Source of the DNA: Lasiodiplodia sp. COLG20
Lineage: Eukaryota > Ascomycota > Dothideomycetes > Botryosphaeriales > Botryosphaeriaceae
Assembly: GCA_009801085.1 (NCBI GenBank)
Contig: VNWV01000004.1
Span: 2,790,001 to 2,854,000, forward strand
DNA length: 64,000 nt
Direction: 5' to 3'
A program made the translations under genes and the position numbers. The notes below the pieces were generated by a model. It was not told the DNA's origin. It did not search any database and saw only the letters and a list, made by a program, of their open reading frames with translations. Shown here piece by piece: positions 43,855-57,190 of the stretch. Within the stretch, counting starts at the first letter, position 1. Each line of letters starts with the position of its first letter.

Positions 43855-45612
43855 ATGGCTGAGAACAGTGAGTGGAAGGACAAGACTCGGGATGAGCATA
43901 TTGAAGTGTTCGAGGAAGCCGCGGTGCTGGCAGCTGGAGATACCGTGCTGGTTGACAAGGAAGGTCATGTCCGCAAGTTACCAGTTCCCTCTTCAAGCCC
44001 CAACGACCCTCTGAATTTCTCCTACTGGAAGAAAGCAGGCGTTATTGTGTCATGCTGTTGGTTCGGTGAGTCTCCTGGTTACTGCTCTTCAAGTCTGACA
44101 AAACTAATGCTTTACAGCCTTCATGTCTCTTGCCGTTGTCGGCTCGCTTGGCCCCATCATACTCGTCTTCATCAACCTCTACGCTCCTGAAGGATACTCG
44201 ACGAACACAATCATGTTGATTGCGACACTTCCGTCCTTCTTCACTGGTGTTGGCAATTACTTGATTCTACCATTTGCTCTCGCTTATGGCCGCCGCCCGG
44301 CTTTTCTCCTGGCTGCTGTAGCCCTTGTTGCATCTTGCATTGGTGCAGCAGCCAGTCGTGACTTCATCGGTCATTTGGTTGCCAGAGTCTTCCAGGGTCT
44401 GACCAGTGGAGCTACGGAATCGGTACAGTCTCTGCATCTTGCTGCTCAGTATATCCGCTCACAAATTCCCAGTTACTCCCCCTTATGATGGCTGAGGTGA
44501 CTTACGTGCACCAAAGAGGCAAGGTATTTGGTCTGTACTGGTCGCTGCAGAGCATCATATCCAACAGCCTCACCCTCGCCAGCAGCTACGAGGTAGCCGC
44601 TCTGTCATGGCGCTGGTACTACGGCATCATGACTATCGCCGGCGGCGTCGGTCTTGTCCTCGCCATCCTCTTCGCCTTCGAGACGCGCTTCCACCGCCCT
44701 CCCACCTTCGCCGACGGCCAAGTCATCATCACCGACGACTTCGGCAACACCCGCCTCATGACCGACGACGAGTACCGCGAATACAGCGGCGCCTACGGAA
44801 CCTCCTCCTCCTCCTCCCCCTCAGACGCCCAACCCAAAACGTACCCCCAACTCCTCCACCCCTGGCCAGGCCGCGCCCCCAACGCCGCCCGCGTCGTCGC
44901 CACCTCCTTCGTCGAGATGGCCAAGTGCTGCACCGCGCCCGGCATCATCTACGCGACGCTGGTGCCAAGCGTGACGACGGGCTGCATGATCGCCATGTCG
45001 CTGTCGTACAGCGCGGTGCTGACGGAGCACTACGGCCAGTCCGCCGCCTCGGTCGGCCTCATCAACATCGCCTCCATCCCGGCGTCTTTCGCGGCGCTCT
45101 TCGTCGCCGGCTACGACGGCGACCGCCTCGCCGTCGCCATGGCGCGCCGCTACAACGGCGGCGTGCACCAGCCCGAGCATCGCCTGCTGCCGTTCGCGTT
45201 TGGCGGCGTCGTTGGCGCGGCGGGGTTGCTGGTGTATGCGTTTTATGCGGATGGGAAGCCTGGTGGTGGGGAGAGTGGGGATAGTGGGTGGGTGGTGGTG
45301 TATGTGGCGTGGGGGCTGTATCTTTTTGCGTTTGTGCTGAGCTTGATCTCATCGACGACGTTTGCGGCGGAGGTGTGGCCCAAGGCTCCTGGACCGGCAT
45401 TGGTGGTCGTGGTGGGAACGAAGAATATTATCAGTTTTGCGATTTCATACGCGCTTACGCCGATGCTGGAGAGGTATGGGTACAGGACATCGTATGGGAT
45501 TCTGAGCGCTATCCACATGGCGTTCTTCTTGGCGGGCATTCCGGTATATTACTTGAACCCAAAATGGAGAAGGTGGAGGGCCAGGAGGGACGCGCTGAAG
45601 GCGGCTTTATGA
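43855..45612 (+). CDS. MFS transporter, DHA1-like
   Basis: Exons 43855..44065, 44118..44422 and 44473..45612 (introns 52 and 50 nt), 551 residues. The N-terminus has DPLNFSYWKKAG just before the first span, LAYGRRPAFLLAA as the loop 2-3 signature, and ARVFQGLTSGATES as the span 5 region. A Ser-rich central loop (about 280-310) separates the two six-helix halves. The last spans end in YYLNPKWRRWRARRD. It belongs to the same broad family as the MFS gene at 35 kb, but the two are not close copies. The role is proton-coupled transport of an unidentified small molecule. It is divergent from the Zn2Cys6 gene, a common regulator-transporter pairing. Confidence 0.88.
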
Positions 45613-46551
45613 TGTTGTAGATATTGTGGTAGATACGTATGCGATAGACCGAAGAGCATGGAGTCATGCATCCTCCTGGAGCCACACCAAATTTTCGCAT
45701 CATCAAGGTGAAAGTGAAACAGTTAGGCCCGACAAGGGTTCTGTTGCAGCTGCAAGTTGGATAGTCGCATAGCCTGTACTCGCGCGCGGCCTAGTGTACC
45801 TCGGGGGTAGGGTCACAAACTGCGACTAGGCGGTCGCACCGAAAGCAAGGTATGCAAAAATAGGCAATTAGGCAGCATACACATTCTATCCTCGGTTGCC
45901 TTATTTTCCTTTTTTACTAAGTCATGTTACATCTGTCGGTGGCTGCATTGCTCATTATGAAGCCAAGAAAGCCATGTAGTCTCTAGCTCCTTCTCTGCTG
46001 CTTCCAATGTATACAGGCGTCACTTTGGTGGGCGACAGCATTGATGGGTCATCAGACTTTACGGGGCCAAAAAGGAAAGTGCTACACAAGCAAGCTGCTG
46101 GAGCCTTCTACTCCAACGTACGCGTGTTGTGGGTAGCACCGAGTCGTTCCATTGCCATAGAAAGATATACTAGAATATTTTGGTTGCTTGTACTACGTAT
46201 AACGCCTATAGATCCCGAGAAACTTGAAGCAGGTTTCACTACGTCCGTAATTTCAACCAATGCTATCTCGTATTTCTCTGTTGTGATGGCGTCTTGGTGA
46301 GATGGCGTTGGAACACTACTCGTGAGACGGATGGCTTGAGGGGAGCTGAGACTGAACGGCGGGAGCAATTCAGCTCTCAATGTTACATCCGCTTCAAATT
46401 AGGTAACCGACCTGCTAAGTTGAGCGACAGTGCAACAATAGACGTCTGGCCAAAAACGTATTTCCCCAACCTACTCCCTCGTTCGGGGAACTTGACTTCT
46501 CAACTTGAATTTCTACTTCCTTTCCCCCAGATATAGTGAATTATCTGAAAG
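45613..46551. other. Intergenic region
   Basis: 3' flank of the MFS gene and upstream region of the membrane protein gene. Short ORFs lack protein features. Nothing supported. Confidence 0.4.
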
Positions 46552-49180
46552 ATGTGCACAAGACGCCATATTGAAGGCTTCACTTCCGAATCGGGTCATG
46601 CACTTCTTGATCTGCCTTCCCAACACGGACACCATGGAGAGGAACAAAACGTATCACCAAGTCCTTGACTAACGTCCCCAAACGACTCCTTTCGTGATCC
46701 AACACTACGCGATGAGCCTTCCGAAGCTCCCTTTCCAGCCTATCCCGAAAAGGATTCGGTAAACGCTCCATTCACCAGGCGCCTTGGGCGGTACCTACTG
46801 TTCTGTAACATTGGTGCTTTCATTCTTCTACTCGGCTCCATTTCGGTATTATCTTTCCTATGGTTTGGCAATGATGGCAACAGCCATTGGGCGACAGTCA
46901 TGATCGACGGTTGGGTCGGGCAAGCCGTAACTCTCTCCACTCTTGCCATTCGACTAGCATTTGCCACTCAAGCCAGCACCGCGGTCGCTATGCTTTCTGC
47001 CATTCAGCTTGAAGCCAAAAGAGTTAGAGGTGTCCTCTTAGCCGACGCACCGGCTATCTCCGTTGCTCGCCACGGGAACACTAGCCCCTTGACTTCGATT
47101 CTCACTTTCTGGAACGATGCATCCTGGACGAAGTGCGGCACCATCCTTCCTGTCATGGCGGTCCTTGCGCTATGCACGCTCATATCACAGTTCACATCGA
47201 CACTCCTTCTGTGGGACGTTAGAGGTGGTGTGGTACGCGGATTTCCTCACAATAGCCTTAGGGCCGTTGGGATGGGTATGGAAGGTTACATCAGGCAGTC
47301 TGCTAGGATGAGCATGGGAGATAACGATTACTGGACGTCATCCCCGCGGTTGTTCCCCACCTTCGCGGAACACAACGCAAAGCCCCGGGTGCAGACTGTT
47401 TCAATTGCTGATACGGGACCGACCGTTCGCGCAATTTTGCCAATCAGCTCTGAATCAGACCGTGCCATGATTAGCAGATTCGAAGGCAGCGCAGCCGTTT
47501 TCGATGCTCGGGTTTCTTGTGTCCGGCCGAACCTTACCGACTTGAAACTCGCTGATACTCCTGGAAGTTCTGGAGTATACTTCGAAGGGTATGCCAAACC
47601 ATCACAACTTACGGAAGAACTGAGAGAGCTCTTACGACCCAATCAAAGTGATAGTGGACTCTTTTTCCAATGCAGATTTGATGATTTTCATTTTGTCACG
47701 GACCCGATGTTCAAGATATGTTCGTTTAACGAAACGGATGGTGGCGGCCTTATAAACAGCCTGGATCCAATGTTCAATGGTTCGATTGGTTACTCTTTTG
47801 GTAAAGATCTTGTTTTCCGAAATACGATGTCGCCGACGCAGGTTTGGTTGGCCGTTAATGATGACAGGCACCAGGCATGGCCTATCGAATTGGGCCATAC
47901 TTTCCTGATCATCCGCGCAAAGAGCAATTCGACGTCCAGAAGCCTAGAAGCTAAATATCTCGAGCTTCTAACGTTCGCCACACATGACAGGGGTGTGTGG
48001 GTAGACTTCACGTCGAATGTTTTTACGACAAATTCAGAGTCTGCTTATGCTATATCCACTGAGTTTAGCGTAACTATGTGTTATGATGCCTGGTCAGTTA
48101 AAAGTACAGTTGAAAGGACTACAAGCTGACGGAACCAGGTACAATGGAGTCGGAGCTGCTCGAATCAAACATTTGCAGGAAATGCCAATTACTGCCTCAC
48201 GGTCCACCAATACCTCGGAACCATTATTAGCCTGGGATCCCCAGCGGAAATGCTACGACACGGCTGCAATCCGCTCGCAGCTCGCAGCGCGTGCGGAGAG
48301 CAACATAGACCGTGCAATATTAGAGTTGGATGTAAGGAACCTGAAGCAGTATCGACAAGCCTGGTCCGAAAATTGGAGTCGGGATCGTTGCTTCACCTTC
48401 TTTGATGGTAATCTATCTACAGAGCCAATTAAGGATACAGAAAGCGCTTGCTAATACTTCAGAGTAGATAATGCACTGAACTTTTGGTTTCCGAACACCA
48501 CTGTCAACAGCAGCAGCCTCCTTTGCGATTCCTTGGATGACGAAGATAACTTAAACGGTCTTTTCAAAACCACCCCGAATGAAACATTTGATTTTATCAA
48601 CGAGATAATGTGGAAGTCATTTGATACGGGATCAGCTGTCACGAGGTTCGAGATTTCTGCACTATGCGGAAACTGTTCTTCCCACCCACAAGGTTTACCT
48701 CACGTCTCGTACAAGGCACTCCACCCTACACTCAACGCCATATTTCGGGACACTCTTATCGAAACAGATAACCCTGCATTGGCCTGGCAAGCATTGACAA
48801 CCACAGTCGCACAAACGGCATACTACGAGTGGCTCCCGACATTTGACAGCTATGCGCCCATCACGACCACGTCGATGGTTCCATGCCAAGTACCGAGGCA
48901 CTACACCGGCTTCACAATTGTCGCGGTCAACCTCATTGTGCACCTCAGTCTATTCATCGCGATCACCATTTGGTTCTACAAGGTGACGAGGACCTCGCTC
49001 CTCAACAACGCATGGCAAGCGGTGGCGCAACTCAAATCGACCGAGACGGAAGAGCTTTTCCACCGTGCAACAACGGCAACCGATGCGGAAGTGAAGAAGT
49101 GGATCAAGGAAGGCCATGAACCAAGGAGGAGATTTCGGATTGTGAGCGACGGGCAGTCTGACCGGGTGCATTTGTCTTGA
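46552..49180 (+). CDS. Fungal multi-pass membrane protein of unknown function
   Basis: The firm part is 46900..48092, 48139..48407 and 48465..49180 (introns 46 and 57 nt), 725 residues. The frame is open back to an ATG at 46552 except for TGA at 46666-46668. An intron 46651..46716 (GTATCA, ACTAAC branch, unusual GATGAG acceptor) would remove the stop and keep frame; 46595..46738 is another option. The N-terminal extension adds a membrane helix (CNIGAFILLLGSISVLSFLW). Further helices lie near GTILPVMAVLALCTLISQF and at the C-terminus (FTIVAVNLIVHLSLFIAITI), with a large, probably extracellular, region between containing NxS/T sites and cysteines. The WVGQAVTLSTLAIRLAFATQ segment is typical of an uncharacterised ascomycete membrane family. 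No function can be assigned. Confidence 0.7.
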
Positions 49181-52100
49181 GTTCAGGATCTGTCGCAACG
49201 GCGAATAGCTACTGAATGCCTACTCCTTGAAGGCTGGCTGATGCAGAAGCGAAATGATTATTGTAGTTTCAACGGTTACAATGGCGTTAGTACAACAAAT
49301 TGCAGAAATCCTTACCTGTTGGGCGCGCAAAGCGAGACTGCGCGAGCAGATCATACATGAAATCATTCTGTATCGCACCGGCTTGGCTCGACTGTAGTCT
49401 AATGTCGTACGGGCGGGGCAAAAAGTCTGGGGCGAGGAACGGCGTAGGGTTCGTCCATCAAGCGGACTGATCGGATTCGGAATTTTCTGGCTTGTCGGCG
49501 ATCGAGTTAAGAAGCCCATGGCAGTCTGATGCGGCCCGCATATTCAAGCACGGATCTGACGTCCGCTGAACCACTCTTTCTGTCCCACCGCGATTTGTTG
49601 GTGACGGTTTGTATGGTTATCCACGCAAAAGCCGCTCTAGCGCAGTTCAGAACATGAAACAGTCATTTCGTCAAAAGCGCCGCAGTTTTCCCTTTCTCTT
49701 TTGCATTTTCAAGGCTCTAACTGTTGTTGAGCAATTACTGCTGACATTCATTTCAGTCGTTGGCATTCCGGAGTTGAAGGGCGTTCGTGAAGTCCGGCGA
49801 AGGATTCTCGGGGATGACCGATGTGGGAACCTGGAATCTGAGTGAACAAAGAAGCCGTCGCTGGGCTGTACTTCAGGCTCGGGGGTCATGCCACTTTTTT
49901 ACAGCGTCGTGGGCGGAAAATCAGGGTCAGGCTGAGAGTGGGTACCGCCGGACGTAACGAAGTGTTGATATGCCCGGGGAACCGACGGGCCGAACTGAGG
50001 GGAAGAGCTGCCGAGCTGGTGGTCTGGGTGTCTGGTCAAAGGCAGGGTGTTTCTTTGCTCTGAGGAAGATGCTCTTACTAGCTGCCCTAATGGAATCCAG
50101 GAAGAGAGATCTGAATGTGTTTTGGCGTTGAGTTCGCCTTGAATATCTACTGCTCATCTCCAAAGTCGCTGGAGGTTGGATAGCTGTGAATATCATCTTT
50201 TGCAGGAATCATTTCTGATCGAGTAAAGTCGAGGTGAGAGTACGATGGGGCGTGGGGGAAGACTGGGGATGATTGCGGCTTGATGTGGGTAAGTGTTTAC
50301 GTAGCAACGGGTACGCTGAGCCCTCATTGACCACCCGGTTGGGACGTACTTGGACCCTATGTAGTCCCGATCACCAATGCCCTTTTCAGGAATGGTCCCT
50401 CGGTTTGAGCACGGTAATCAGGAGAAGGCATCTCGCAGCAGGCGTCGCAAAGCATACGCGATGCATCCTCATCAGACTCAGCCGTGGTACTTAAGCGAGA
50501 TAGAGGCTAGTGTGCCTGTTGCTCGAGCCTGGACCTTCTGAAGGCCTTTTGACATGCTGGCTTACGCTGCTAGGTACCGAAATAGTGCTTTGTTGGATGT
50601 TATGTCGGCTATACGCCATAGCGCAGCCAGGTGTTTCCACAGGCTGCGCCCGATAGGCAAGCTATAGCTCGCGGGGTCTCTTCGTCACTATAGACAGCTG
50701 TCCCCAGCTTACTAGCTACAATATCCATAACACGGCGAGGATGGCAGAGCTTGACGGGTAGCTTGGCGAGCTTGGGGTGCAGCAAACAGCAAGCCAAGAC
50801 AGTGATCACACGAGCGGGAAGCGGGAAGATTATGATGGCCCGGGTGATGAGCGGATGCGATCCCAGGGCAGAGCGGGTCTCACGAAGCGCAGCGAAAATT
50901 TTGTAGGTCTTTGCGGCACACGTCGACGGGCCTCCCGATACCGCGGCTGCCGTGCTCCGACGGTGGGCTCGCATCAGTGGAGTCGGGGGTGCGGTTGAGG
51001 GAGCCGGATTGTCGAGCTCTGGGCGTGAGGGCGTCTTTCCTTTCTGCGGAGAGCACTTCGCTCCACTTTGCGGCACGGGAGGTTTCTTGCTGTTTCGATT
51101 TTTTGACAATTCGCGCGGCGCAGGGCTGAAGGCGCCGGAGGAGAGGGAGAAATTGGGAAGGTCTGCGGGCCAGGCCGTATTGCCTGTCTCACAAGGTGCA
51201 TTAGCTCCGGAGCTCAATACATTCGATAGCGACGCCGCTGTGGGAGCGGGCCTAACGGGAAGAGGCGCGGGTCGAGAGCAGCGCGAGGCAGCTCAGCGCT
51301 GGCTGACGGCTGACGAGTTTGAACCGTCGGGAGGCGCACCATGGGGACGGAAGCTGGTGACGACGATGTGATGGCGTCGAGGCGATCGCGAAGATCGACG
51401 TTTTATTTCCGACGCACGCGCGAGCGAGATGCGGCGGGCTCGCTTGTGGCGCGCTGCCCTGGCTTTTTGCCTCGACCTCGCCATCGCCATCGCCATCGTC
51501 ATCTGCCTCCTGCTGCCTTGTCTGCCTCGCCGCACGCCGGATCGCGGTCTGCCATTCCAGTCGCCGCAGACTGCCGCCGTCCTGGTCTCTGTTCGCCGCC
51601 ACGGCCAGCCCCCATCGCGTCGCATGGCAGAGGGACAATTCCAAACAAAAGGCCCGTCTGCCTTCCTTCGCCGCAGATGGGCAAGCGTCAGGACACGGCC
51701 AGCTCTCGGATCGCCCCGCCCCACCTCTGTGACGCTGGCCTGCCGGCTGCCGTCCGCCGTCTCATCCCAAAGGGGGATGCCGATCACACTTGCTGTTCAC
51801 CACCCGGAGCCTCGGCTCATACTTGCGCGAGCCCGAGCAAGCCAGGTACTCCCGTCGCCCATGCTGTCGTGAGCGCCGCACATCTCGCCCTGCCAGACCA
51901 TCTCCGACGCCAATCGTAGACAGCACAATTGGCCACAGTTTCGGTCGAGATCTTACCACAGCCACTACAGGTTCCACAAGTCTGGCCCCCGACGTTGAGA
52001 CCAATTGGCTCGTTCTCGCTTTACGCATCAGCCCCGCCGTTTTCGGACCGAGCTTGCCAGTTGCCAACACGCAATAGGCAAAGGGAATATGTCAACACGG

Positions 52101-53111
52101 CTGGTAAGCGGCTGCTCAGCCCTGGCGCCCGTCGGGAACACAATCCCCGGCGCAGGTACCGCGTAGTCCTTCTCCAGGTGCCAGCTTCCCGGGCGCCCGG
52201 TTTCTGGACAGACTGCTCTTGGCCGCCGACGGCGTATTCCTTTCAGGAGGCCTCTATTCCTGGCCTGCCGCTCCCCCGCTGCATGTTCTTGCAATGTCCG
52301 GCCAAGGTCTCGGCGGCGGCCATCGTCTTGCCTTGCCGGGGGTCCCGTGGCCACTCAAGCTTGAGGGATCGCTCTGAAATTGCCCAAAAGCGCCAGAGCA
52401 GCAGCGGTGATCGCAGGCTGCCGGCAGACAGGGTGTGCACGCAGCACTCTGCCACCAAGCCCTACCGGTCTCGTTACAGACCCTCTTACGAATCCACAAT
52501 GCCACTATCCACAGGGCGAGATCCCCCAATTTCCATGCCAGGCGCCCTCCACGCCAAGAGCCGTCGGACAAGCATCTGCCTAGAATTTAGCCAGAGCGAC
52601 GGGTCCCACGGATGAGTGACTTTGCCCTCTGTTCCGAGGTTCTGGCACAAATGCTTCTAGATTCCACTGCCATCACCAGATCCTGCCGTAGAGCGTTTCC
52701 CCATTTCGCCAGAGGTCGGGGGATCAGGACTTCACCGACAGTAGCGCTACCAGGCCCTGGCCCTGTATACAAGTCTGAGCGCCCCGGCCCTGGTCCTGGC
52801 CATTCAGGCATTGCTTCGCTACGGGCGCAGTTCGAGGCCCACCCCCAGGTCTTTCATTCCTTCAGCGCTCGTTCCCACCCGTGTCTGACATCCCTTCCGT
52901 TTCGTCTGGAGCCTGCTTAAACCCATACACTCCCTGTTCCCCAGCTTTGGATCCGTCTCTCCGCCACCTTCTGACACCTCGACGACACCACCGAACCCGC
53001 GGACCTGAATCTTCCACACTGCCGCTGCGCGTGCAATAGACTCGGTGGTCCGTCGGCGACCACCTGTGATATCCAACACCGACCTCTCCTTCGCGTCAGG
53101 CATCCTTCACC
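49181..53111. other. Gene-poor 3.9 kb region
   Basis: The longest non-coding stretch here. From about 50.8 to 52.8 kb it is GC-rich and gives long overlapping ORFs on both strands (for example 50609-51217 minus and 51929-52615 plus), none with domain, leader or splice pattern. A short CGCCATCGCCATCGCCATCG run lies near 51480, and a GGCCCTGG-type repeat near 52760-52800. No transposase or tRNA was seen. Confidence 0.45.
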
Positions 53112-54572
53112 ATGACTTTGTTTTTGGATAACGCGCCGCATGTGGCCGGCTCTATCATCAGCATCACGATCCTTGCATTTACGATGTATGGCCTACGAGT
53201 GTATACCAGGCTAAAGGTTGCCGCTTGGGGTATGGATGACTGGTGTATGACTGTGGCTATTGTACGGCTGCCTTCCCCGATTCCGTGCACGCCGGACGCT
53301 AATTGTGTTAGCCGCCTTTCGCTGTACTTTCGGCATCTTGTATTGCGGCGTCCTTTAACGGTGTTGGTGTCCACGCGTGGAGGTTCAATGACCCTGCCGT
53401 TGCGCCCTACATGGAGATTGGCCTAAAGGTAAACCTAATCAGCTCGCCCTAAGCTTGCGCATGCTTACAATGGCAGTGGTTCTTCATGTTCGAGGTCTTC
53501 TACTGCGTTGCCATCATCCCGATCAAGCTCAGCATTGCGTTCCAGTTGATTCGCATTGCAGCGGGCCGGAAGTTCTTTGTGTACAGCCAGTATGTGGTGG
53601 CAGCCATGTTCACCACCATGAACCTCATCGCTGCGCTGTACATCATTTTCCAGTGCAAGCCTGTCTCGTAAGTTGGTCCGCTCGCGGGATGGATGTGTTT
53701 TGGCACTAACATCAAGAACAGATACGCATGGAACACCAACCAGGAAGGAAAGTGCGAAGACGCCAAGATTCTGACCGACATCTACTATGCAACTACGGCC
53801 GTCAACATCGCGACGGATTGGTTCTGCGCGGCTATGTACGTCTCGTTAAAGATTGTGGTTGCATCCTTCGCGACTCATGGACACGGCTAACGAGTCATAA
53901 TCCGGCAGGCCTATCCCGCTACTTTGGAACGTAAAGCTTAATCGCAACGCCAAGATCTCGGTCGCCTGCATCTTGAGCCTTGGTATCTTGTAAGTAGAGA
54001 TGTGCGCAATTGCATCTTCAGTGCTGACTGCGTCGATCAGCGCATCACTCTCCGCATGCATCCGTCTCAAGTACACAGTCAACCTACAGGCCTCCGATGA
54101 CTACCTCTGTAAAGCCCCCTGGCTCGTCCCCTCTTGCTCTCACACTACTAACAAAAGTCTCGCAGACGCCATCTCCGACATCCTCATCTGGGGCTACGCC
54201 GAGAACGGCATTGGCGTCATCGTCGGCTGCATCGGCACGCTGCGACCGCTGTTCCGCAAGGTGCTGCACCTGGGCTCCGACAGCGACGGCTCGACGCCCA
54301 TGAAGTACGGCGGTGCCTCGTCGCGCGGCGGCAACTTCCCGAGCAACGCGCGCCGCACCTACGACAAGTTCGACTCGCAGTACGAGCTCGAGGAGGGCAT
54401 GGGCCCCTCCAACGACAAGTACGGCGCCCAAGCCCACGAGACCGAGATCCGCGCCGGCACCGCCAGGACCGGCAGCTTGCGCAGCGACAGCGATAGCCAG
54501 AAACAGATACTGGACGACAGCCAGGGCAACGGAATCATGGTTCACAGCCAGGTGCAGGTTTCCAGGGACTAG
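53112..54572 (+). CDS. Pth11-like rhodopsin-fold integral membrane protein
   Basis: Seven exons: 53112..53261, 53312..53428, 53477..53667, 53722..53835, 53909..53989, 54041..54108 and 54166..54572; introns 48-73 nt; 375 residues. The frame is continuous at each join. About seven membrane helices are expected: SIISITILAFTMYGLRVYTR, PFAVLSASCIAASFNGVG, FFMFEVFYCVAIIPIKLS, VVAAMFTTMNLIAALYIIF, and later spans ending in ENGIGVIVGCIGTLRPLF. GMDDWCMTVA and KLSIAFQLIRI motifs, ATDWFCAAMPIPLLW and the helix 7 end are typical of the fungal rhodopsin domain family that includes the Pth11 receptor class. No CFEM domain precedes it. A Ser/Asp-rich cytoplasmic tail follows. A receptor-like role is inferred; many family members remain uncharacterised. 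Confidence 0.9.
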
Positions 54573-57190
54573 AGAGGAGGGGTGGAACCACGCAACATCA
54601 AAACAAAATAAAACGCATGCATATGGGGAGTTATTTTCGGCGCTTCCGGTAGGGACAATCCTGAGGCATATCTTTCCAATGGACTGGCAAATACCACGGG
54701 CGTAATCTGGGTGTGTTGTTTTCTTACGATGGCAACCCTCACGATTCCTCTTCTTTCTATTTTCTTTTCCAGATATAGACTTTTCGAACAAGATACCATG
54801 ACGTAGGTCCTTTCAATTTCTTTTCTGTTGTTAATAATAAATAGATCTCTACATTCTACAGCACCAATCCACACAACCAAGCTCTCGAAAAGACACTTGT
54901 CTTCACAAGAACCAGTCGACTCAGCGCAGCGCAAGATCGATCTTACCCCCCTTACTATAGAATATTCCGTGCCAAGATCTCGCATGAAGTCTTGGGTACG
55001 TGCCCTATAACGAAGGTCCCAAAAGTAGCCTAGAAGCGCCCCGTTTCATGGCTGAGGAAACTCCACACGGCACTCGGGCCTTTTGTCGAACCATTTCTGT
55101 AATCGTCCTATAAAGCGGTTCTATAACGCATCACCGGTTATAGACCGACCGAACTTCAAAGCCGACAGAGAAGAAAAACTTTCACATGCGCGGTCCACAT
55201 GAAATGGGGCTGTTCTGGTTTTTGCCAACTTACGCCCATGACGCCCAACGAACGAACGACACGCCTTCGCTGCCGCGTGCGCGAGACATCCGTCCACTTT
55301 TTCCTTCGCGATCGCCCCCCAAACAGGGCGACTGGCAAAACGATCAGGCAACCACGCTCATCATCACCGGACAGCCTTGCGCGCAACTTCCCTCCGCCCC
55401 TTTTGTTTCCGCCTCCCTTTGTATCACTAAACACCGACCGGCCGAGGTACGATGTACGAAGGCGGTAAAAGGGAAAAAAAGGAGAAAAGTGATCTCTGTC
55501 TTCTCACGTCATCGCATTCGCTTAGGACTTGTACGAAGAAAAGCGAGATCTGGATCGACAGTTTCTACTTACGCGGTGGGTGGGGTACAAGTGGGCGAAG
55601 GAGGTCCGTTCGTTCGCTCGCATAGCACCCCTCAAACTCACATGCTCCTTCATTCCTTCGAGAAAAGATGTTACCCGCACGGGCGGTTTCTGCATCTTGG
55701 CCTCGGCTTGGGATCGATACGGTGAGGCCTGTGCATTTTCTCATCGTTTGCTTTTTCAAAGTTCAAGTGCTGGCCGAAAGCCGCGCGAAAGCGGAATGGA
55801 AGGGATTTAGGATGAAGTGTGACATTGCAACTGCTGGTTTTTGTCACGGCAGGTATATTTTAAGCTGCATATAAGTGTGGATATTTGACGGCAAGGGATG
55901 GCAAAAAACAAAGGAAAAGTGTCAACAGCATAGGCTGTCAGTCTAATGGAAAGGACGTATTTTGATAATGCCTGGTAGATATCATCATCGCGTCACCACC
56001 TTTGAAGCTGCGTGTAGGTTGAAATAAAAGTTAAGAAGCCACTGAATATCTTTTCTTGTAGGGCTTATATAGCTACGTATTCACTCATCCGAAGGTAAGA
56101 CTCCCTTACGGTAGGGTCGAGGAATGAGTAAGGCTTTGTCCAGTATTGCATATGCTTTGCTTGATAGGAAGTGGTAGGCATCTCTGGAATAAGCCATATT
56201 CTCATGTTTGTTTCTTTCAAATACTTGAAAATCCGATACCAAGACTGTGGCGGGAGCCAATGGCCCGACAGTATCCAAAAGAACGGCACCTACGTACCCC
56301 TTGCCTACAAGAGTATTGAATAAACACAATTGTAGAACAGACCGACTTCTTGGTCATTGCCGCAGATTAGTGTGAAGCCCGTCTTTCCTTCGCAGTCTCT
56401 CCCATCCTGCGTAGACTGCTGACTCAACTATCAAAAACATTACCCAGCCCTTACTGGCCCAAAGCTCTTACATGAACTCCTCGGTGCCATCGTGTTCTGC
56501 TTCTGTTTTGATGAGGGTCTATCTGCAAACAGCCTTTTTGGTCTACAGCTGCTGGCCAAAGGGCAGGCACCATTTGAAAAAATGTCTATCAGCAGTGCTG
56601 CGCGAACGGGCGTTAAAGTGCATCTGCTGGTCAGGTTGGCGTAGCGAGTATAAGACCAGTTTCTGAGGTCGCCAGGGCCGTGGTGACTGGCGGTGATGCA
56701 TATCTGGAGGCACTGGACGAAGGTGAATCCCGTGACAGAGAGAAGAAAATGATGTACTGTAGCAGTTAGAACTATGATCGTGTCAAAATCCGCATGACGT
56801 ATGAACGGGTGGAGATCTAGCTGGTCAATAGTTCAAGATTCGGCGCACGTGAACTAGTTTGCTGTCAGTAAACATGCGTTCTTATGGCACATGCACAAAG
56901 GGTTTGTGAAAGAAAACACATGGTAAGCAACAGCACGCAAGCAGAAGGCGGACATGCATAGACAAGCAAGCTGTGCAGCAGCAGGTCGCGTGCCGGGTTT
57001 ATGCAGGCGGTGAGAGCCATGCGGCGCAGAACTGTCGCGTGGTGAGGCGCTGGTCCAAAGCTTGATATTTCACATTTTCCTGGACCCTTCTCTTCCGCTC
57101 TCCGTCGCAGCGATAATAAATCTCGACATCCAGCACTTCAAGATCTTCCACACCCACCCTCACTGATCCAGCTCCAGACAACGGGCAAAC
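54573..57190. other. Gene-free 2.6 kb region
   Basis: Short ORFs on both strands, none with recognisable features. An AT-rich stretch runs from about 55.85 to 56.35 kb. The final ~150 bases are the leader of the next gene. No repeat or RNA gene seen. Confidence 0.45.

Noticed and set aside
50609..52615. Overlapping ORFs of 130-230 residues on both strands
   Set aside because: They overlap each other in several frames, have no domain or conserved motif, and reflect low stop density in GC-rich DNA.
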